In this document: in pieces, positions 1 through 4,634 of the stretch
Numbering within the stretch: the first letter of the stretch is position 1
How the letters are laid out: each line of letters opens with the position of its first letter
Source: Bifidobacterium breve
GTDB taxonomy: Bacteria; Actinomycetota; Actinomycetes; S36-B12
Direction: 5' to 3'
DNA length: 6,037 bases
Assembly: GCA_945870085.1 (NCBI GenBank)
Contig: CAMBQX010000109.1
Location: forward strand, 1-6,037
Translations under genes and position numbers: made by a program
Notes under the pieces: generated by a model
Databases searched by the model: none
Told to the model about the DNA's origin: nothing
What the model saw: only the letters and a program-made list of their open reading frames with translations

Positions 1-913
1 CTGGCTGTTTAGCAGTGTGGTGCGAGCAGATCTCGAAAGTGATTGCGTGCCGTGGGCCCACGCCTCGATTTCCGGTTGGATTTTGGATCCAGATCGCAAA
101 AAGATGAGTAAGTCCAAAGGCAATGTGGTAACGCCAATGGGTCTACTAGACGAATACTCCTCTGATGCGGTGCGCTATTGGGCAGCATCTGGGCGCCCAG
201 GCACCGACACCGCATTCGATGTCGGCCAGATGAAGATCGGCCGTCGCCTTGCAATCAAGATTCTCAATGCCAGCAAATTCGTCCTAATGCTCGAAGCCAC
301 CGCGAATGACACCGCCATCACCGAACCGGTTGATAAGGCGCTGCTCGCGCGCCTGGCAATCACGGTGCAAAATGCGACAACCGCCTTTGATGACTTCAAC
401 TACGCCAAAGCCCTTGAAGTGACTGAGTCGTTTTTCTGGAACGTCACCGATGACTACGTCGAGTTAGTAAAAGAGCGTGCCTACGGTGCACAAGGTGATG
501 CCAAAGCCGAGTCGGCCAAGGCTACGTTGGCCACCACTCTGAAGACTTTGCTCGGGTTGTTCGCGCCATTCATGCCATTTGTCACCGAAGAGGTCTGGAG
601 TTGGTGGCAGGTGGGCTCGGTGCACAGGTCAACTTGGCCAACGAGTGACACTCTTGAAGCAATATCCAAAGGCCAAGACCCCAAGTTGCTCGACGATCTG
701 GCCGTCGCAATTTCTGGTATCCGTAAAGCCAAGAGCGATGCCAATGTCTCGATGCGGGCCAAACTCAGTCAAGCCACGATCACCGCACCTAGTGAGGTAC
801 TCGACCGCCTGCAACTTGCCGCCGAGGACATCAAGGCCGCCGGGTGCATCACGCAGTTGCTGCTAGAAAGTGGCGATCAACTGAGTGTCACTGCAGTACT
901 CGCACCGGACTAG
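1..913 (+). CDS. valS: Valine--tRNA ligase, C-terminal part (5' end outside window)
   Basis: Class I aminoacyl-tRNA synthetase that charges tRNA-Val in the cytoplasm. The reading frame is already open at base 2 and runs 303 codons to TAG at 911-913, so the true start and the HIGH-motif Rossmann core lie upstream. The first visible residues match the end of the catalytic domain (WLFSS, then ISGWILDPDRKKMSKSKGN); the KMSKS signature that closes over ATP is at 101-115. The rest is the helical anticodon-binding domain, with a family-typical FWNVTDDYVELVKERAYG stretch near 437-487 and a WPT motif near 632. From KMSKS to the stop there are only about 270 residues, and I see no long charged coiled coil at the C-terminus. 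That fits the shorter, alternative type of ValS that I recall from actinobacteria rather than the E. coli-like long form. The stop codon overlaps that of the convergent vapC-like gene. Identity is firm; subtype assignment is inference. Confidence 0.95.
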   Translation, partial: WLFSSVVRADLESDCVPWAHASISGWILDPDRKKMSKSKGNVVTPMGLLDEYSSDAVRYWAASGRPGTDTAFDVGQMKIGRRLAIKILNASKFVLMLEATANDTAITEPVDKALLARLAITVQNATTAFDDFNYAKALEVTESFFWNVTDDYVELVKERAYGAQGDAKAESAKATLATTLKTLLGLFAPFMPFVTEEVWSWWQVGSVHRSTWPTSDTLEAISKGQDPKLLDDLAVAISGIRKAKSDANVSMRAKLSQATITAPSEVLDRLQLAAEDIKAAGCITQLLLESGDQLSVTAVLAPD

Positions 914-1323
914 GCCAGCAAACTTTCGGGGCTGACAACCCCGAGGCCGGGAACGTTCATGCGAGTAAAGCCAGCATCGCGGGTGAGTAATCGATCGGCG
1001 AACTCAACGGCGTGAGCGGCAACGATGTAATCGGGCAGTATCCGTGTTCTATCTTTCTGCGACCTGTGTCGCCAAATTTGGCCGGCGCTGATTGCTCCTT
1101 TTGTATCAAGTGCGGTTATGCCCGCGTCAATTCCGCTGAAAAACTTCTGGGCCGCCTCTGCCTGAGGAAAGTATCCAGCGACTTCGGCGATTACGACCGA
1201 GCAGATAACGACTGCACCTTGCATAGATGAAGAAGTCAAAGCAGCAGCTGAATCAGCTGCGAATTCATGATCATTGAAGAGAATGTCAATCAGGATATTT
1301 GAGTCAATAGCGGTGGTTATCAT
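910..1323 (-). CDS. vapC: PIN-domain ribonuclease toxin, VapC family
   Basis: Toxin of a type II toxin-antitoxin pair; VapC proteins are magnesium-dependent endoribonucleases that typically cut tRNAs or rRNA and stop translation until bound by their antitoxin. The 137-residue product has the usual PIN length and all four expected acidic positions: D7 in AIDSNILIDIL, E47 in SVVIAEVAG, D98 in ILPDYIVAAHA, and D116 in LLTRDAGF. The ATG at 1321-1323 overlaps the TGA of the antitoxin gene as ATGA, which suggests translational coupling; only a weak purine stretch (GGGA) precedes it. The TAG at 910-912 shares the palindrome CTAG with the valS stop on the other strand. There is no frameshift or truncation, so the toxin looks intact. 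The RNA target cannot be read from sequence. Confidence 0.93.
   Translation of the reverse strand: MITTAIDSNILIDILFNDHEFAADSAAALTSSSMQGAVVICSVVIAEVAGYFPQAEAAQKFFSGIDAGITALDTKGAISAGQIWRHRSQKDRTRILPDYIVAAHAVEFADRLLTRDAGFTRMNVPGLGVVSPESLLA
926..944. terminator. GC-rich hairpin just past the valS stop (weak terminator candidate)
   Basis: A perfect 6-bp inverted repeat, TCGGGG / CCCCGA, with a 7-base loop (CTGACAA), starts 13 bases after the valS stop. It also encodes the last residues of the convergent toxin gene. No T tract follows on either strand, so a canonical intrinsic terminator is not shown. Tail-less hairpins have been proposed as terminators in actinobacteria, and no other candidate lies right after valS. 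Confidence 0.22.
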
Positions 1324-1553
1324 TCATCCCACGCACGGACAGGTCGCACCTCACGCATTATTTCGTCCGTCGAGCGACCATCCGCAAGAATGCCAACGAA
1401 TTGGGACCAGTCCACCGGCGAGAACTTTTTTCGACCTATGAATTCGTTGCCTCGCACCTCAAACTCCAACGCATCCCCCGGCTCAATCCCGAGTGCATCA
1501 CGGACACGCTTTGGAATCGTGATCTGCCCTTTACTTGACACGGTTCCCGCCAC
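1320..1553 (-). CDS. vapB: AbrB/SpoVT-type antitoxin (VapB family)
   Basis: Antitoxin partner of the PIN toxin directly downstream. It should bind and block the toxin through its C-terminal part and repress its own promoter through its N-terminal swapped-hairpin (AbrB-like) DNA-binding domain. That domain is plain: VSSKGQITIPKRVRDALGI, then EPGDALEFEV, within the first 35 residues. The C-terminal part (after about residue 40) is the expected variable toxin-binding segment. Start choice is uncertain. TTG at 1557-1559 lacks an upstream ribosome site. GTG at 1551-1553 gives 77 residues and lies about where a transcript from the candidate promoter (-10 at 1560-1565) would begin, as for a leaderless message. 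GTG at 1539-1541 has GGAGGTG about 10 bases upstream but trims the first beta strand. I chose 1553. The TGA at 1320-1322 overlaps the toxin start. Confidence 0.9.
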   Translation of the reverse strand: MAGTVSSKGQITIPKRVRDALGIEPGDALEFEVRGNEFIGRKKFSPVDWSQFVGILADGRSTDEIMREVRPVRAWDE

Positions 1554-1557
1554 CTCC
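1551..1557 (-). promoter_or_regulatory. Shine-Dalgarno-like GGAGGTG near the vapB start
   Basis: Minus strand GGAGGTG, a near-perfect anti-16S match. It overlaps the GTG at 1551-1553 and lies about 10 bases upstream of the GTG at 1539-1541. It is therefore the main argument for the shortest antitoxin start and conflicts with the leaderless reading. If transcription starts near 1553 only part of it would be in the message. Confidence 0.35.
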
Positions 1558-1559
1558 AA

Positions 1560-1588
1560 ATAGTAAAGAATTTAGCCCCAAAAGTAAA
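1560..1588 (-). promoter_or_regulatory. Candidate promoter of the vapBC operon
   Basis: On the minus strand a -35-like TTTACT (1583-1588) and a -10-like TACTAT (1560-1565) are separated by exactly 17 bases. Each matches four of six consensus positions. The start point would fall around 1552-1554, at or next to the GTG codon at 1551-1553, implying a leaderless or nearly leaderless message. Both boxes lie inside copies of a direct repeat, which suits autorepression by the antitoxin. Predicted by eye only. Confidence 0.4.
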
Positions 1589-1594
1589 GGATTT
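1562..1594. repeat. Direct repeat, two 12-bp copies at 21-bp spacing (candidate operator)
   Basis: AGTAAAGAATTT at 1562-1573 and AGTAAAGGATTT at 1583-1594 (plus-strand reading) match at 11 of 12 positions. Their starts are 21 bases apart, which is two turns of B-DNA, so both face the same side of the helix. A preceding CCAAA is also repeated (1556-1560 and 1578-1582) with one indel. An inverted 9-base copy, CCTTTACTT, occurs at 1528-1536 inside the start of the antitoxin gene. The copies overlap the -35 and -10 boxes. A binding site for the VapB-VapC complex is the natural inference; binding itself is not shown. Confidence 0.5.
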
Positions 1595-1771
1595 TGAGAT
1601 CCTGCTAAGAGTGTGGCTAGAACAGCCGATCCAATCAATACCCCTGTCAGCTTCTGTGTGACTAATGGCAGCCTAAATTACAACTGTGGGAAACCTGCGG
1701 CTCACTTGACGCATCCCGTGCATACAGGAGATCACGCACCTGCGCACAGTTCAGCGTGGGGTGCTGAAAAA
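1595..1771. other. Spacer between vapB control region and clpX, no recognised gene
   Basis: No open frame here looks like a protein family, and I found no tRNA T-loop or riboswitch-like core. The one structure is a 6-bp inverted repeat, TTCAGC / GCTGAA, at 1750-1768 with loop GTGGGGT, ending three bases from the clpX stop. On the clpX (minus) strand the run of five T lies before the stem, not after it, so it is not a standard terminator. clpX transcripts may therefore run on into vapBC. Confidence 0.5.
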
Positions 1772-3064
1772 CTAAGCGGACTTCTCGCCGCGCACCCGAC
1801 GGGGGGCCTCGCGCGGCACCAATGTCGGATTAACGTTGTCGCGCACGACCTCACCGGTGATTACCACCTTGGCAATATCAGAGCGGCTAGGTACGTCATA
1901 CATCACATGCAGCAAGACTTCTTCGAGAATGGCTCGTAGGCCACGGGCACCGGTACCCCGCAGCAAAGCCAGATCGGCAATTTCATCAAGGGCCTCGGGC
2001 TCGAATTCAAGTTCGACACCATCAAGATTAAATAGCCGCTGATACTGCTTAACCAACGCATTTTTCGGCTCGGTTAGAACGGCTACCAAAGCAGCGCGAT
2101 CTAGTTTGGATACCGAGGTGAAGACGGGCAACCGGCCGATGAACTCGGGGATCATGCCGAACTTCAGAAGATCTTCGGGCATCACATGAGAGAAAATGTC
2201 GTCGGGGTTGACGTCGGTGGATTCGATCCGCTCACCCTCAACGATGTCGAAGGTGAACCCAACACGTTTTTTGCCAAGGCGTTGTTCAATGATGTGATCA
2301 AGACCAGAGAATGCGCCTCCCACGATGAACAGCACATTGGTGGTGTCGACCTGGATGAACTCTTGATGCGGGTGCTTGCGCCCACCCTGAGGTGGCACCG
2401 AAGCAGTCGTGCCTTCCAAAATCTTAAGTAGAGCCTGCTGCACGCCTTCACCGGAAACATCGCGAGTGATCGAAGGGTTTTCGCTCTTGCGCGCCACCTT
2501 GTCGATTTCGTCAATATAAATAATGCCGGTTTCAGCTTTCTTGACGTCGTAGTCGGCTGCCTGAATAAGTTTCAACAGAATGTTTTCGACGTCCTCACCT
2601 ACATAGCCCGCCTCGGTGAGCGCGGTGGCATCAGCGATAGCGAATGGCACATTTAACATTCGGGCCAAAGTCTGGGCCAACAAAGTCTTGCCCGAGCCCG
2701 TTGGGCCCAGTAGCAAGATATTCGACTTGGCGAGTTCAACCTGATCATCCTTGGGCTTATCGCCGGTTTCGGCTTGGACCCGCTTGTAATGGTTGTAGAC
2801 CGCGACCGAAAGCGATTTCTTGGCAATATCTTGACCAATTACATACTGATCCAAGAATGCGTAGATTTCGCGCGGCTTGGGGAGCTCACCAAATTGCGAA
2901 TCGGTGGCCTCGTGAAGTTCTTCCTCGATGATCTCGTTGCACAGGTCAATACATTCATCACAGATATACACCCCGGGGCCGGCAATTAGTTTCTTGACCT
3001 GCTTTTGGCTCTTACCGCAGAAGGAGCACTTGAGCAGATCACCGCTCTCGCCAATACGTGCCAT
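1772..3064 (-). CDS. clpX: ATP-dependent Clp protease ATP-binding subunit ClpX
   Basis: AAA+ unfoldase that recognises tagged or damaged proteins, unfolds them and threads them into the ClpP chamber. The 430-residue product is full length. In order: an N-terminal zinc-binding domain with four cysteines (C13, C16, C35, C38) for substrate and adaptor recognition; Walker A GPTGSGKT at 120-127; pore-1 loop GYVG at 153-156; Walker B IYIDEID around 182-188; RKH loop at 229-231; a VGF tripeptide at 268-270 in the place of the IGF/LGF loop that docks on ClpP; and sensor-2 GAR at 372-374. An ATG 39 bases upstream in frame would add 13 residues, but the ATG at 3062-3064 begins the conserved MARIGESGDLLKCSFCGK and has AGGGAG 7 bases upstream, so I use it. 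Last gene of the tig-clpP1-clpP2-clpX series; 151 bases separate it from clpP2. Confidence 0.98.
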   Translation of the reverse strand: MARIGESGDLLKCSFCGKSQKQVKKLIAGPGVYICDECIDLCNEIIEEELHEATDSQFGELPKPREIYAFLDQYVIGQDIAKKSLSVAVYNHYKRVQAETGDKPKDDQVELAKSNILLLGPTGSGKTLLAQTLARMLNVPFAIADATALTEAGYVGEDVENILLKLIQAADYDVKKAETGIIYIDEIDKVARKSENPSITRDVSGEGVQQALLKILEGTTASVPPQGGRKHPHQEFIQVDTTNVLFIVGGAFSGLDHIIEQRLGKKRVGFTFDIVEGERIESTDVNPDDIFSHVMPEDLLKFGMIPEFIGRLPVFTSVSKLDRAALVAVLTEPKNALVKQYQRLFNLDGVELEFEPEALDEIADLALLRGTGARGLRAILEEVLLHVMYDVPSRSDIAKVVITGEVVRDNVNPTLVPREAPRRVRGEKSA

Positions 3065-3071
3065 GGCGGGG

Positions 3072-3077
3072 CTCCCT
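3072..3077 (-). promoter_or_regulatory. Ribosome binding site of clpX
   Basis: AGGGAG on the minus strand, 7 bases before the ATG at 3062-3064. It settles the clpX start in favour of the MARIGESG form over the longer upstream ATG. Confidence 0.75.
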
Positions 3078-3107
3078 TCATATTGGTGGCGACCGGACGC
3101 CAAATTA

Positions 3108-3124
3108 CCCAGCGGGGATCTGGG
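3108..3124 (-). terminator. Weak hairpin in the clpP2-clpX gap
   Basis: Minus strand CCCAG / CTGGG, a 5-bp stem with a 7-base loop, extendable by one G-T pair and followed by TAATTT. A second small stem (TGGCG / CGCCA, 3087-3102) lies next to it, just before the clpX ribosome site. It could act as a partial terminator, a leader structure or a processing site that sets clpX output; the stem is short and the call is tentative. Confidence 0.2.
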
Positions 3125-3195
3125 CTACCCCGACCGTACCCTGTTGGAGCAGTACTCGCACGACATTGGCGCGCACTTAACTCTCAAGCGGCCCT

Positions 3196-3225
3196 TTAGG
3201 CTTGATTAGGCTTATTCAGGCTTTA
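3196..3225. repeat. Three tandem 10-bp repeats at the end of clpP2
   Basis: On the plus strand TTAGGCTTGA, TTAGGCTTAT and TCAGGCTTTA follow one another without a gap. The core AGGCTT occurs at 3198-3203, 3208-3213 and 3218-3223, an exact 10-base period. On the coding strand this is three copies of AAGCCT spanning the clpP2 TGA stop (3216-3218). It could be a protein-binding array or simple slippage; no known site is recognised. Confidence 0.6.
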
Positions 3226-3830
3226 CGCGAGGCGATAACCGCATCAATAATGCCGTACTCCTTGGCATCGGCTGCCGTCAGAATTTTGTCGCGTTCGATG
3301 TCCTTGGCGACTTCCTCCGGGGTGCGCCCACTGTGCTTAGCGAGCATGCCTTCCATCTCAAGCCGCATACGCAGGATCTCATTGGCCTGAATCTCAATAT
3401 CTGAGCCCTGGCCGCCACCTTCGGTATATGGCTGGTGGATCAAAATGCGCGCATGCGGCAGGGCGAAGCGTTTGCCCGGGGTGCCGGCAGCAAGTACCAC
3501 TGCGGCGGCAGATGCGGCCTGCCCAAGGCATACCGTCTGGATCTGCGGCTTGACGAATTGCATCGTGTCGTAAATCGCGGTCATCGCGGTGTAGGAACCA
3601 CCGGGTGAATTTATGTAAATCTGGATATCGCGATCAGGGTCCATCGACTCTAAGCACAGTAACTGGGCCATGACATCGTCGGCTGAAGCGTCGTCGATCT
3701 GCACACCCAAGAAGATGATGCGCTCTTCGAACAACTTGGTGTAAGGGTTGTGGGTGCGCTCACCATTGGCGTGACGCTCCCGAAACTCAGGGAGGATATA
3801 GCGGCTTTGCGGTGTGAACAGGTGGCTCAC
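3216..3830 (-). CDS. clpP2: ATP-dependent Clp protease proteolytic subunit, ClpP2 type
   Basis: Serine peptidase subunit that, in actinobacteria studied so far, forms one heptameric ring paired with a ClpP1 ring. The 204-residue product carries the complete catalytic triad: S107 in GQAASAAA, H132 in ILIHQP, and D181 in ERDKILT. The oxyanion-strand motif YINSPGGS is at 72-79. Starts with GTG at 3828-3830, overlapping the clpP1 TGA as GTGA, with GGGAG 7 bases upstream inside the end of clpP1. This implies tight co-translation and a balanced supply of the two subunits. It is the second clpP in the operon and has the longer N-terminal segment (SRYILPEFRER) that I associate with the ClpP2 position; the 1/2 label rests on gene order and similarity. 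Confidence 0.96.
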   Translation of the reverse strand: MSHLFTPQSRYILPEFRERHANGERTHNPYTKLFEERIIFLGVQIDDASADDVMAQLLCLESMDPDRDIQIYINSPGGSYTAMTAIYDTMQFVKPQIQTVCLGQAASAAAVVLAAGTPGKRFALPHARILIHQPYTEGGGQGSDIEIQANEILRMRLEMEGMLAKHSGRTPEEVAKDIERDKILTAADAKEYGIIDAVIASRKA

Positions 3831-4450
3831 GGGGTTTCTCCCTTGACTTTGCGGGTCTTGACCGGTGGGGCGTCTGCGGCCGAGCTATATACGTGGTCAA
3901 TTAAGCCGTAGACCTTGGCATCTTCTGGAGTAAACCAGCGGTCACGGTCAGAGTCGGACTCAATCTGCTCCAAAGTCTGACCACTGTGCTCGGCAATTAA
4001 CTGGGCCATGCGCTTCTTGATAAAGAGCATCTGCTCGGCTTGAATCTTGATATCGCTGGCCGTGCCACCGATACCACCGAGTGGCTGATGCATCATGATG
4101 CGCGTGTTCGGGGTCGCATAACGTTTTCCGGCAGCACCAGCACAGAGCAAGAACTGGCCCATCGAGGCCGCCAAGCCCATGGCAATAGTGGTGATGTCGT
4201 TTGGGATCAACTGCATGGTGTCGTAAATGACCATGCCGGCGGTAATTGAGCCACCTGGTGAGTTGATATAAAGCGTGATGTCTTTGTCGGGATCCTCTGC
4301 TGCGAGCACCTGTAACTGCTTGGCGATGCGGTTGGAGTTTTCATCGCGCACCTCGCCCTCGAGCCAGATGATGCGTTCGCGTAGTAAGCGCTCATCGAGC
4401 ATGTCGCCGAAACCGGTCATGCTGCCGCCGGTGCCACGTAACTCGGGCAT
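3827..4450 (-). CDS. clpP1: ATP-dependent Clp protease proteolytic subunit, ClpP1 type
   Basis: First proteolytic subunit of the mixed ClpP1-ClpP2 chamber. The triad is intact: S96 in GLAASMG, H121 in IMMHQP, D170 in SDRDRWFT (numbering from the start used here); YINSPGGS is at 61-68. The C-terminus ends in a basic tail (VKTRKVKGETP) past the usual core. The frame is open up to an ATG at 4529-4531 (234 residues). I chose ATG 4448-4450 (207 residues) because GAGGGG sits 7 bases upstream and because it places about 20 residues before the conserved ERLLRERII, close to the Mycobacterium ClpP1 length. A rival is TTG 4502-4504 (225 residues) with AAGGAG 5 bases upstream. Overlaps clpP2 by GTGA; 184 bases from tig. 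Confidence 0.95.
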   Translation of the reverse strand: MPELRGTGGSMTGFGDMLDERLLRERIIWLEGEVRDENSNRIAKQLQVLAAEDPDKDITLYINSPGGSITAGMVIYDTMQLIPNDITTIAMGLAASMGQFLLCAGAAGKRYATPNTRIMMHQPLGGIGGTASDIKIQAEQMLFIKKRMAQLIAEHSGQTLEQIESDSDRDRWFTPEDAKVYGLIDHVYSSAADAPPVKTRKVKGETP

Positions 4451-4457
4451 TACTGCG

Positions 4458-4463
4458 CCCCTC
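4458..4463 (-). promoter_or_regulatory. Ribosome binding site used for the clpP1 start call
   Basis: GAGGGG on the minus strand, 7 bases before ATG 4448-4450. A six-codon frame (ATG at 4468-4470, ending in TAA overlapping the clpP1 ATG as TAATG) covers it, which could couple initiation; that may be chance. Confidence 0.5.
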
Positions 4464-4509
4464 TCGCCATTCAACCGATGGCTGTTCATCTCAATCTGGC
4501 TCAAAACAT

Positions 4510-4515
4510 CTCCTT
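4510..4515 (-). promoter_or_regulatory. Second Shine-Dalgarno-like site upstream of clpP1
   Basis: AAGGAG on the minus strand, 5 bases before an in-frame TTG at 4502-4504. This is a better Shine-Dalgarno match than the one chosen, so an 18-residue longer ClpP1 (225 residues) starting with SQIEMNSHRL remains possible. Confidence 0.4.
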
Positions 4516-4591
4516 CATGGGACCGCATCAACTATGCATCTCTTCAGACCTTAACCTTGTCGGCCGGTCAGGTCTTCCCCAAATGCCAAGA

Positions 4592-4609
4592 GTTCGCCAG
4601 CAGCCGAAC
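4592..4609. promoter_or_regulatory. Inverted repeat between tig and clpP1 (possible Clp regulator site)
   Basis: Plus strand GTTCGCCAGCAGCCGAAC: GTTCG and CGAAC arms separated by 8 bases, in the 184-base tig-clpP1 gap. In Mycobacterium, Corynebacterium and Streptomyces the clpP1P2 promoter is activated by ClgR, whose site has CGC..GCG-type arms. This palindrome resembles such a site but has one extra central base and one altered arm base. No convincing -10/-35 pair was found beside it. It could equally be a weak hairpin after tig. Confidence 0.25.
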
Positions 4610-4634
4610 ACCGCCCACTTGGGAGCACCGGCAA

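Noticed and set aside
17..19. GTG as the start of valS
   Set aside because: The frame is open upstream to the window edge and the sequence there (WLFSS) is conserved catalytic-domain sequence; the gene begins outside the window.
1012..1230. Plus-strand open frame antisense to the toxin gene
   Set aside because: It runs wholly opposite the well-supported PIN-domain frame and has no recognisable domain.
1750..1768. Inverted repeat as clpX terminator
   Set aside because: The T run precedes rather than follows the stem on the clpX strand and the stem is only 6 bp, so it is not a canonical terminator.
1613..1939. Plus-strand open frame of 108 codons beginning MARTADP
   Set aside because: More than half lies antisense to the 3' end of clpX, it has no family resemblance or clear ribosome site, and the composition looks like a shadow frame.
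3065..3103. Upstream in-frame start for clpX adding 13 residues
   Set aside because: The added residues are not like any ClpX N-terminus, and the clear ribosome site lies downstream of that codon.
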